DNA of 18,123 bases, taken from the NCBI GenBank assembly GCA_002392915.1, contig DGHQ01000055.1, positions 1-18,123 on the forward strand. The letters are read 5' to 3'. The notes below the pieces were generated by a model. It made no database searches, had not been told where the DNA came from, and was given only the letters and a program-made list of their open reading frames with translations. A program made the translations under genes and the position numbers. Shown here one piece after another: positions 1 to 5,290 of this stretch (its first letter is position 1; each line of letters opens with the position of its first letter). The DNA comes from Bacteroidales bacterium UBA3844 (GTDB lineage Bacteria > Bacteroidota > Bacteroidia > Bacteroidales > Paludibacteraceae).

Positions 1-23
1 GAGTTCGAATCTCGTCCTCACCG
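1..23 (+). tRNA. 3' end of a tRNA, probably tRNA-Ser (partial)
   Basis: The window opens in the T arm of a tRNA: half of the T stem, the loop TTCGAAT, the 3' T-stem strand (11-15), the 3' acceptor strand CCTCACC (16-22) and discriminator G23. CCA is not encoded (CA then G follow). The G discriminator with a CCTCACC acceptor strand resembles bacterial serine tRNAs, for example E. coli tRNA-Ser(GCT). The anticodon lies outside the window, so the identity is inferred. A recombinase gene follows directly, so this tRNA end is a candidate attachment site. Confidence 0.75.
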
Positions 24-28
24 CAGAA

Positions 29-69
29 GGCTGATTTATAACAAGTAAGGTTATATAATCAGCTTTTTT
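29..69 (+). terminator. Rho-independent terminator after the tRNA
   Basis: An imperfect hairpin (left arm 30-42, right arm 50-63, one bulged base, 7-nt loop) is followed by a T run (64-69). It lies just downstream of the partial tRNA and should end its transcript. Confidence 0.75.
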
Positions 70-110
70 GCTTTTAAAAGTGCGCCAAGATTGCACCGAA
101 AAATTACCCT

Positions 111-146
111 TTAAGTCCGATTTTTAGCACAAAAAATCGGACTTAA
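111..146. repeat. Perfect 15-bp inverted repeat abutting the recombinase start codon
   Basis: Arms 111-125 and 132-146 are perfectly complementary around a 6-nt loop; one further pair, 110/147, is possible. The right arm ends 5 nt before the ATG at 152 and is followed by A's, not T's, so it does not look like a plus-strand terminator. It could be a translational or transcriptional control element of the recombinase, or a protein-binding site at the attachment end. Both roles are inference. Confidence 0.7.
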
Positions 147-151
147 AAAAA

Positions 152-457
152 ATGTCTACAATTTCCATCGCACACACGGGCAATTATAGTTATTTGCCAG
201 CCGTATTGAAAGAAAACCAGAACGATTGGTATATTGAGTATTACGCTCAGAATCCACAGACACTTGAAATGAAGCGTTTTCGCACCAGGATGAACAAAGC
301 AATCAAACGTTTCACAAGAAAAGCAGACGCAAGAAAGTATTGTCTGGATATAGTCTCACGGCTTAACTGTAAGCTGATGGACGGGTGGAATCCTTTTTTG
401 AAGGAGAAGACTCACGTCTATACATGCCACTTTCCGACGTGTCGGAACTTTATCTGA
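152..457 (+). CDS. Tyrosine recombinase, N-terminal part (frameshifted)
   Basis: This 101-codon frame encodes the N-terminal arm-binding region of a Bacteroidota-type tyrosine recombinase. It has a DWYIEYY segment typical of these N-termini and many basic residues (about 41-62). Similarity to a recombinase stops at about residue 82, where the frame meets T TTT TTG (394-400). The rest of the enzyme continues one base back, in the -1 frame, while this frame runs on for about 19 residues to a stop at 455. Read through a -1 shift, the combined protein from 152 to 1302 would be about 383 aa, a normal length for the family. Either a mutation in a homopolymer run or programmed -1 frameshifting could explain this. 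The ATG at 152 has no visible Shine-Dalgarno site, as is usual in this phylum, and sits just after the 111-146 hairpin. Confidence 0.7.
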   Translation: MSTISIAHTGNYSYLPAVLKENQNDWYIEYYAQNPQTLEMKRFRTRMNKAIKRFTRKADARKYCLDIVSRLNCKLMDGWNPFLKEKTHVYTCHFPTCRNFI

Positions 458-1302
458 AGGAGATGAAGAAGGAATTGCGACCTGACACTATGCGTTCTTA
501 TTCCGCTTATGCCAATATGCTTCTCAACTGGGTTAGTGCTAGAGAGCCTAAATTGTTCTGTAGCCTATTCAACGCGTCTAAAGCGACAAGATTCATGGAC
601 TACATCTATGATGAGAGAAACGTTTCTGCAAGAACTTGGAACAACTATCTGAAAATGTCCCGGGCTTTCTTCAATTGGTGTGTGACTAAAGCCTATACCA
701 AAGAGAATCCTTTCAATAAGTTTTCTTTGAAGAAGAAAGAAAAGAAAGAGCGTACGACCATCGACGCCGATACACGAAAGCGGATTGCGGAACATCTACA
801 GGGCAACCCCTTCTTGCTTGTATGCATGTTGGTGTATCATTCTCTGATCCGTCCTAAAGAGATACGCAATCTAAGAGTAGAAGATATTGACTTGAAGAAT
901 CACACTATCAAAGTGTCGGCTTCGATAGTAAAGAACCACAACACTCGCTACTGTGCCATATCTCCACAGATTGAGGCTTTGATTAAGGATTTGGGAATCT
1001 TGAAACATTCACAGAGTTACTGTATTTTCTCTGATCCTGAAACAATGCGTCCAGGAACAAACAAAATCTATGATTCTAAGTTCACGAAAGAGTGGGCAAA
1101 ATTGCGCAAGGCTTTAGGTCTGCCGTCGACGATGCAGCTCTATTCATTCCGTGATACTGGAATTTGGAATATGCTAAAATCCCACGTTGACGATTTGTCA
1201 GTGATGCAGCACGCTGATCACTCCAGTTTGGACATTACGACCATCTATGCCAATCACTATGATCCAAACTTGGTTAAGATTATCAATGAGAATACACCAT
1301 AA
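385..1302 (+). CDS. Tyrosine recombinase/integrase, core-binding and catalytic domains
   Basis: This frame carries the SAM-like core-binding domain (roughly residues 15-115) and the catalytic domain of a phage-integrase-family tyrosine recombinase. Catalytic features are visible: Arg I in SLIRPKEIRNLR, a basic beta-hairpin lysine in IVKNHNTRY, Arg II in LYSFRDTG (Tyr, not His, three residues before it, a variation seen in this group), His in ADHSS and the nucleophilic Tyr in TTIYAN near residue 288. The only upstream start in this frame is a GTG at 385, which overlaps the N-terminal frame. That GTG is probably not a real start, because the protein reads naturally as the -1 continuation of the frame starting at 152. 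The position beside a tRNA 3' end fits site-specific integration there. No second copy of the tRNA end is visible in the window, so the element is incomplete, a remnant, or extends leftward. Confidence 0.85.
   Translation: MESFFEGEDSRLYMPLSDVSELYLKEMKKELRPDTMRSYSAYANMLLNWVSAREPKLFCSLFNASKATRFMDYIYDERNVSARTWNNYLKMSRAFFNWCVTKAYTKENPFNKFSLKKKEKKERTTIDADTRKRIAEHLQGNPFLLVCMLVYHSLIRPKEIRNLRVEDIDLKNHTIKVSASIVKNHNTRYCAISPQIEALIKDLGILKHSQSYCIFSDPETMRPGTNKIYDSKFTKEWAKLRKALGLPSTMQLYSFRDTGIWNMLKSHVDDLSVMQHADHSSLDITTIYANHYDPNLVKIINENTP
394..400 (+). other. Candidate -1 frameshift heptamer T TTT TTG
   Basis: In the upstream frame the codons are CCT TTT TTG, giving a canonical X XXY YYZ slippery heptamer exactly where the recombinase must move to the -1 frame (TTT TTT after slippage). 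A weak hairpin (AGAC/GTCT, 408-419) begins 7 nt downstream and a stronger palindrome (TTCCGAC/GTCGGAA) lies at 432-447, farther than usual for a stimulator. No Shine-Dalgarno-like stimulator is seen upstream. The run of six T's is also a natural site for an indel mutation. Confidence 0.4.
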
Positions 1303-1314
1303 TTTTGACAAAAT

Positions 1315-1343
1315 AAAAAGGAGCAATTTTGTCGCTCCTTTTT
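1315..1343. terminator. Bidirectional terminator between recombinase and small minus-strand gene
   Basis: A perfect 10-bp stem (AAAAAGGAGC at 1315-1324, GCTCCTTTTT at 1334-1343) surrounds a 9-nt loop. Read on the plus strand it ends in T's after the recombinase stop. Read on the minus strand it also ends in T's, right after the stop of the 32-aa ORF. It should therefore serve both converging units. Confidence 0.85.
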
Positions 1344-1344
1344 C

Positions 1345-1443
1345 TCATTTCTTTGAGGGCATGTTATTTCTGCCGCCTCCAGATGGTTTGCCTGTTGTTG
1401 ATGGCATATTTGGGGCACCTTTCCCTCCGCATGTTTTTGCCAT
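1345..1443 (-). CDS. Small glycine-rich basic protein (32 aa), unknown function
   Basis: A 32-codon minus-strand ORF runs from ATG at 1443 to TGA at 1345. It begins MAKTCGGKGAPNM and carries a central GKPSGGGR, being rich in Gly, Lys, Pro, Ser and Asn, with one Cys. No membrane segment or known domain is seen and I do not recognise the family. Three signs support a real gene: a well-formed Bacteroidota promoter about 34 nt upstream, an A-rich leader typical of starts in this phylum, and a strong terminator beginning 2 nt after the stop. Together these make a self-contained unit of roughly 150 nt. It could also be a small RNA with a fortuitous ORF, though the low-complexity but ordered composition suggests translation. 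It lies just beyond the recombinase, possibly as cargo. Confidence 0.55.
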   Translation of the reverse strand: MAKTCGGKGAPNMPSTTGKPSGGGRNNMPSKK

Positions 1444-1476
1444 AGTTTTTTTATTTATTAATTTTATTTTATAGGT

Positions 1477-1506
1477 CAAATATACATTTTAATTTTATAA
1501 ATCAAA
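1477..1506 (-). promoter_or_regulatory. Bacteroidota-type promoter for the 32-aa gene
   Basis: On the minus strand, TTTG (plus-strand CAAA at 1503-1506) is followed after 18 nt by TATATTTG (plus-strand 1477-1484). This matches the -33 TTTG / -7 TAnnTTTG consensus of the Bacteroidota primary sigma factor. The expected start site is near 1470, leaving a leader of about 27 nt before the ATG at 1443. Confidence 0.6.
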
Positions 1507-1549
1507 TAAAGCGGACAGAAAAATCAGTCATAAACTAGGATAGAACCTT

Positions 1550-1759
1550 TCATTTTTCAATTTCTTTAAGGTACTCTTCAAATGACTTGCATCTTGTGCC
1601 TTTCCCGTCTTTTATCTCATTAATAGCTTGTTGAGTTAGGTCTCTTGCTTTATTCCTTTTTGTCATTTTTCTTCCAAACACTCCCATTGATTTGAGAAAC
1701 TTCAGCATTGTTTTGCCTCTTTTTGTCCTTTCATTGATTGTTATTGTGTATGTAGCCAT
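1550..1759 (-). CDS. Antitoxin-like small protein (69 aa)
   Basis: The protein starts MATYTITINERTKRGKTML, a short beta-strand followed by helices, and ends with an acidic/basic helix near SFEEYLKEIEK. This layout resembles small Bacteroidota antitoxins (a DNA-binding N-terminal strand, then KG..LL, then a C-terminal toxin-binding tail such as KDGKGTRCKSFEEYL). No toxin gene (RelE, HigB or PIN type) is seen beside it on either strand: the region downstream to 1444 has no open frame of note, and upstream there is only a doubtful 48-aa ORF. It may be an orphan antitoxin left by an integrated element. The start at 1759 is the only reasonable ATG giving the conserved-looking N-terminus. The family assignment rests on pattern alone. 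Confidence 0.55.
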   Translation of the reverse strand: MATYTITINERTKRGKTMLKFLKSMGVFGRKMTKRNKARDLTQQAINEIKDGKGTRCKSFEEYLKEIEK

Positions 1760-1807
1760 CGTTGTATGTATAAAATATAAGAGAAACGGTTTGTCACTCC
1801 TTTATTT

Positions 1808-1954
1808 CTATTCATCTTCAAGCCCGTGATGATAATCAGCTTCGTGCCCGTAATAATCAAGACATCCTAAAATCTGTTCTATATGAAAAACTTCATTGGC
1901 GTAGTAAAGCGAAGTTTGTGCGGGGCAAGAACGAACAGGAATGTTTTGTTGCAT
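1808..1954 (-). CDS. Possible 48-aa protein, unknown
   Basis: This minus-strand frame runs from ATG 1954 to TAG 1808 and ends about 49 nt before the antitoxin-like gene. The C-terminal part contains two similar segments, DYYGHEA and DYHHGLE, and is acidic and His/Tyr-rich. The N-terminus has two Cys residues. No promoter or family is recognised. It may be a real small gene paired with the 69-aa protein, or chance coding in the hisH upstream region. Confidence 0.25.
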   Translation of the reverse strand: MQQNIPVRSCPAQTSLYYANEVFHIEQILGCLDYYGHEADYHHGLEDE

Positions 1955-1998
1955 CGACAATTATGCATTTCTGATTTCGCATTTATCATTGAAATTCG

Positions 1999-2006
1999 TA
2001 TATTTG
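1999..2006 (+). promoter_or_regulatory. -7 promoter element (TAnnTTTG) before hisH
   Basis: TATATTTG lies 19 nt before the hisH start codon, giving an expected 5' leader of only about 10-15 nt. No good -33 TTTG is found at the right distance, so confidence is moderate to low. Confidence 0.4.
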
Positions 2007-2025
2007 CAACTATATTTCGAATTAT

Positions 2026-2622
2026 ATGAAAGTAGTTATTATAAAGTACAACGCAGGAAACATATTTTCTGTGGATTATGCGCTCCGACGCCTTGGCGTA
2101 GAGGCTACAATTTCTGGCGATGCTGATATCATCAAGTCGGCCGACAAAGTTATTTTCCCCGGTGTGGGTGAGGCTGAGACAACGATGAACTATCTTCGTG
2201 AGCATGGCCTTGACAATGTCATTAAGAATCTCACACAGCCGACTCTTGGCATCTGCATCGGTATGCAGCTTCTTTGCAAGAGTAGTGAGGAGGGCGGAAT
2301 TGTGGAGTGCCTTGGCATTTTTGATGAGGTGGTGAAAAAATTTGTGCCAAACGAAAGTATTATCAAGGTACCACACATGGGTTGGAACACTGTGACTGCT
2401 GACCCTTCGTCACCGCTTTTCAAAAACCTTATCAATGATCCTTATTTCTATTACGTCCACAGCTATCATGCTACTGTAGGAAAGGATACAATCGCGACTA
2501 CTGATTATATCAACCAGTATTCTGCCGCTTTGCACAAGGATAATTTCTATGCTGTGCAGTTCCATCCGGAGAAGAGTGGCAAAGTGGGCGAACAACTATT
2601 GAAAAATTTCTTGGAACTATAA
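2026..2622 (+). CDS. hisH: Imidazole glycerol phosphate synthase subunit HisH (glutaminase)
   Basis: A class I glutamine amidotransferase of 198 aa, the normal HisH length. It hydrolyses glutamine and passes ammonia to HisF in the fifth step of histidine biosynthesis, in the cytoplasm. Visible motifs are an oxyanion region around FPGVGEA (44-50), the nucleophile Cys77 in LGICIGMQLL, and His180/Glu182 in QFHPEKSG completing the triad. The N-terminus begins with the usual first strand (KVVIIKYNAGN). hisF follows after 12 nt, so the two subunits are co-transcribed. hisA, which often sits between hisH and hisF, is absent here. A TATATTTG element just upstream suggests the operon starts at this gene. 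Confidence 0.97.
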   Translation: MKVVIIKYNAGNIFSVDYALRRLGVEATISGDADIIKSADKVIFPGVGEAETTMNYLREHGLDNVIKNLTQPTLGICIGMQLLCKSSEEGGIVECLGIFDEVVKKFVPNESIIKVPHMGWNTVTADPSSPLFKNLINDPYFYYVHSYHATVGKDTIATTDYINQYSAALHKDNFYAVQFHPEKSGKVGEQLLKNFLEL

Positions 2623-2634
2623 AATCACAGGGTA

Positions 2635-3396
2635 ATGTTAGCAAAAAGAATTATTCCGTGCCTTGATATCAAGGATGGTCAGACGGTGAAGGGCGTGAAC
2701 TTCGTTAATATTCGTTCGGTGGGCGACCCTGTGGAGCTTGGGGCAGAGTATAGCCGTCTTGGTGCAGATGAACTTGTTTTTTTGGATATCACTGCGTCGC
2801 ACGAGGGAAGAAAAACATTCAAGGATTTGGTGAGACGTATTGCTGAAAACATCAGTATTCCATTCACTGTGGGAGGAGGAATCCATGAGATTGGTGATGT
2901 CGACGCATTGCTTTGTGCCGGAGCCGACAAGGTTTCCATCAACTCTGCGGCGATCAAGAATCCCGACCTTATAAGTGAGGTGGCTAAGGGATTCGGAAGC
3001 CAGGTCTGCACCGTTGCTATAGATGCCAAACTGGATGAGAGTGGAGAGTGGACATGTTATTTGAATGGCGGTCGCGTCGCTACTGATAAGAAACTTTTCG
3101 CTTGGGCTAAGGAGGCTCAGGAGAGAGGTGCTGGAGAAATCCTGTTCACAAGTATGAACCACGACGGAGTGAAGCAAGGGTTTGCCAATGATGCGTTACG
3201 TGTGTTGTCGGAAAGCTTGTCTATTCCTGTGATCGCTTCTGGCGGAGCAGGCAAGATGGAGCATTTCAAGGATGTCTTCACGGAGGGTAAGGCTGATGCC
3301 GCATTGGCAGCGTCGATTTTCCATTTCCATGAAATAGCAATTCCTGATTTGAAGAAATATTTGAGAGACGAAGGTATTCCGATGCGAATAGTGTAG
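2635..3396 (+). CDS. hisF: Imidazole glycerol phosphate synthase subunit HisF (cyclase)
   Basis: A complete 253-aa TIM-barrel cyclase that converts PRFAR plus ammonia to imidazole glycerol phosphate and AICAR, working with HisH. The start MLAKRIIPCLDIKDG contains catalytic Asp11, and Asp130 lies in TVAIDAK. The phosphate-binding glycine motifs TVGGGI (about 78-83) and IASGGAG near the C-terminal half are present. Length and sequence match canonical HisF, not the HisF-like proteins of acetamidino-sugar clusters, so a role in histidine synthesis is the best reading. Only 3 nt separate its stop from the next start, so the C45 hydrolase gene is probably translated from the same message although it has no known link to histidine. 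Neither hisA nor hisIE is found in the window. Confidence 0.97.
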   Translation: MLAKRIIPCLDIKDGQTVKGVNFVNIRSVGDPVELGAEYSRLGADELVFLDITASHEGRKTFKDLVRRIAENISIPFTVGGGIHEIGDVDALLCAGADKVSINSAAIKNPDLISEVAKGFGSQVCTVAIDAKLDESGEWTCYLNGGRVATDKKLFAWAKEAQERGAGEILFTSMNHDGVKQGFANDALRVLSESLSIPVIASGGAGKMEHFKDVFTEGKADAALAASIFHFHEIAIPDLKKYLRDEGIPMRIV

Positions 3397-3399
3397 CTG

Positions 3400-5112
3400 A
3401 TGAAGAGAGCAATTAAGTATATATTAATCATTTGTGTGGCAGTGCCTTTGTTGGCATTGCTATGCTTGTTTGTATATACATCCTTTCATGTGGTTCCTAC
3501 ACCGCATATAGGAAAGATTGCTCTGACAGACTCTGTTGTCAATAAAAATGATTCCATACGTACGCTTGGAAACAATTGGGCGAAAAAAATTGGGGATGAT
3601 ATCTACGTCTGCTACACGGAAGGCAATCCTGAGACGAGAGGGTATGCATATGGAGCATTGCTGCCTGATCTTATGTCGTACCAGAAAAGGGCTCTTTTGC
3701 GAAGGATGGAGGTGACTGTGGAAGGTGAGTGGTACCGTAAGTTTTTATGCCAATTCGTAAGGTTCTACAACAGCGGAATACAGGAGTATCTGACTGATGA
3801 GCAATGTCGTGAGTTGTATGGATTGAGTCTTGCCGACTCTCATGATTTTGATGACTTGGCGGATCCGTATGAGCTTCAACTGAATCTTCACGCCGCCCAC
3901 GATATCGGACACGCTATGCAGGATTATATGCTTGTGGGTTGTAGTTCTTTCGTCCTGAACGGAGAAAAAACAAAAGACTCCACATTGCTTTTCGGACGAA
4001 ATTTTGATTTCTATTGTGGAGATGATTTCGCTAAGACGAAGGTGCTTTCCGTCTGCAAACCTGATTCCGGATATGCGTTTGCTTCGGTCACATGGGGCGG
4101 AATGCTTGGAGTTTTGTCAGGAATGAATGAGAAGGGATTGGCTGTTTGCATCAATGCATCCAAACTTGATATTCCAAAATCTGTGGCAATGCCGATCTCG
4201 ATGCTTGTGCGCCACATATTGATACATTGTAAGAGTATAGATGAAGCTTACGTGGAGGCTAAGACGATGAAGACGTTTGTGGCTGAGAATATCGTTATCG
4301 CGTCTGCTTACGACAATGATATGGCAATCATAGAGAAGTCTCCGGAAGAGATAGAGTTATATCGTTCGCCCAACAAGGATATGTTGCTTTGCACAAATCA
4401 TTTCCAAAGTGAAAAGTTTATGCATAATGAACGTAATTTGATGAATATCAACCAAACAGACACTAAATATCGCATTGAACTGCTTGCTGAACATCTTAAA
4501 AAAAAGGATAGGTTTGATGCAGAAGATGCGATGGCTGTTCTGCTAAATCCGTTTGGCAAAGGAGGGGAGAACATCGGAATGGGTAACGAAATGGCTATCA
4601 ACCAACTGATCGCCCATCATTCCGTCGTTTTTGAACCAGATAGCCTTAACATATATGTCTGTACTCAGCCAAAGGATTTTTATCCGTATATAAAATTTAA
4701 TCTACAGGATATCCTGAATATTGCCGTAGAGACGCACGGTCGTGCGTCTGATAACCACGGTCGTGCGTCTGATATTCATGTATGCGCGTCTGATATTCAT
4801 GTATGCGCGTCTGATTACAAAATCGCATGCCAATATATTTCGGTTGCAGATTCGATGAGGCAGTCGGAGGAGTATTTGGGGTATAAAAGGTTCATTTATT
4901 TAAAAAGCCTAAAAGATTTGATGAGTTATCCTGATGAATTGGCAAAGTGTAATCCGATGTATTTTGAGTCGTACAATATGGCTGGAGATATATATATTAT
5001 GTTTGGTGATAAGAAGGATGCTTGTGAAAGGTGGACGAAAGCATTGGAGTGCAAGATCCCAAAATTGGCCCAACGTAAGGCAATAGAGGACAAAATAAAA
5101 GAATACCAGTAG
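3400..5112 (+). CDS. Membrane-anchored C45-family Ntn hydrolase/acyltransferase with C-terminal TPR-like tail
   Basis: A 570-aa protein. Residues 5-28 form an N-terminal membrane anchor or uncleaved signal; no lipobox is present because the residue before Cys22 is Leu. Residues about 55-440 resemble the acyl-CoA:6-aminopenicillanate acyltransferase / C45 peptidase group of N-terminal-nucleophile enzymes. The key site is VG-CSSF, with Cys181 as the likely autoprocessing point and nucleophile, followed by the family motif LLFGRNFDF and by WGGMLG...GMNEKGL. Self-cleavage at Gly180/Cys181 would leave an anchored alpha chain and a larger beta chain facing the periplasm. The last ~100 residues contain a TPR-like helix pair (SYNMAGDIYIMFGDKKDACERW... 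region). Between the domains, residues 445-472 are four 7-residue repeats encoded by a palindromic DNA repeat (see 4732-4815). The substrate is unknown; family members act on amide bonds of acyl-amino compounds or transfer acyl groups. Downstream neighbours (ligase, flippase, YfhO) suggest envelope lipid or glycan chemistry. Confidence 0.85.
   Translation: MKRAIKYILIICVAVPLLALLCLFVYTSFHVVPTPHIGKIALTDSVVNKNDSIRTLGNNWAKKIGDDIYVCYTEGNPETRGYAYGALLPDLMSYQKRALLRRMEVTVEGEWYRKFLCQFVRFYNSGIQEYLTDEQCRELYGLSLADSHDFDDLADPYELQLNLHAAHDIGHAMQDYMLVGCSSFVLNGEKTKDSTLLFGRNFDFYCGDDFAKTKVLSVCKPDSGYAFASVTWGGMLGVLSGMNEKGLAVCINASKLDIPKSVAMPISMLVRHILIHCKSIDEAYVEAKTMKTFVAENIVIASAYDNDMAIIEKSPEEIELYRSPNKDMLLCTNHFQSEKFMHNERNLMNINQTDTKYRIELLAEHLKKKDRFDAEDAMAVLLNPFGKGGENIGMGNEMAINQLIAHHSVVFEPDSLNIYVCTQPKDFYPYIKFNLQDILNIAVETHGRASDNHGRASDIHVCASDIHVCASDYKIACQYISVADSMRQSEEYLGYKRFIYLKSLKDLMSYPDELAKCNPMYFESYNMAGDIYIMFGDKKDACERWTKALECKIPKLAQRKAIEDKIKEYQ
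4732..4815 (+). repeat. Four in-frame 21-bp tandem repeats from a palindromic element
   Basis: Four 21-bp units (4732-4752, 4753-4773, 4774-4794, 4795-4815) encode THGRASD, NHGRASD, IHVCASD and IHVCASD. Units 3 and 4 are identical; units 1 and 2 share their last 18 bases. Unit 1 with its upstream bases forms a perfect inverted repeat (AGACGCAC at 4730-4737, GTGCGTCT at 4742-4749), the same core as the hairpin at 5110-5143. The units lie between the hydrolase core and the TPR-like tail, where extra linker residues would be tolerated. Confidence 0.9.
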
Positions 5113-5240
5113 TATTAGACGCACGGACGTGCGTCTAATACTAATAAAAGGACGTGTGTCTAATACTAATAAAATACTAATAAAAGGACGTGCGTCTAAT
5201 AAACTGATGATCGTCAGAAAACGGACGAGCGTCAAATAAA
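5110..5240. repeat. Cluster of palindromic repeats at the 3' end of the C45 gene
   Basis: A perfect 15-bp stem (5110-5124 with 5129-5143, 4-nt loop) includes the stop codon of the C45 gene. It is followed by half copies starting GGACGTGYGTCTAATA at 5150-5174 and 5186-5203 and by degenerate copies at 5204-5217 and 5221-5240, linked by ACTAATAAAA-type spacers. There is no T run after the hairpin, so it is not a typical terminator, though it may slow decay or polymerase. This fills most of the 178-nt gap before the ligase gene; no promoter was recognised in it. Confidence 0.85.
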
Positions 5241-5290
5241 AACAGAGATGAAAAGAAGCGTTTATGTATGTGACAAAATGAAAATAAATT

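Noticed and set aside
40..50. Shared 11-nt string AACAAGTAAGG at 40-50 and 16344-16354, both beside tRNA genes
   Set aside because: Exact 11-nt matches are expected by chance many times within 18 kb; the surrounding structures differ.
1247..1474. Plus-strand open frame running from the recombinase end through the terminator
   Set aside because: It starts inside the recombinase gene, crosses a bidirectional terminator and lies opposite the 32-aa gene; its peptide has no protein-like pattern.
1879..2376. Minus-strand open frame overlapping hisH
   Set aside because: Most of it is antisense to the unmistakable hisH gene.
2638..3177. Long minus-strand open frame inside hisF
   Set aside because: A shadow of hisF, which has canonical catalytic residues on the plus strand.
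2026..3396. hisH/hisF as acetamidino-sugar (WbpG-type) synthesis genes, given the nearby flippase
   Set aside because: Both proteins have normal lengths and canonical IGP synthase motifs, and no sugar-biosynthesis genes accompany them.
3400..3480. Lipoprotein signal in the C45 protein
   Set aside because: Cys22 is preceded by Leu, not Gly/Ala/Ser, so the lipobox rule fails; an uncleaved anchor fits better.
4732..4815. Possible CRISPR-like array
   Set aside because: The 21-bp units are directly abutting with no spacers, are in frame with a gene, and no cas genes are present.
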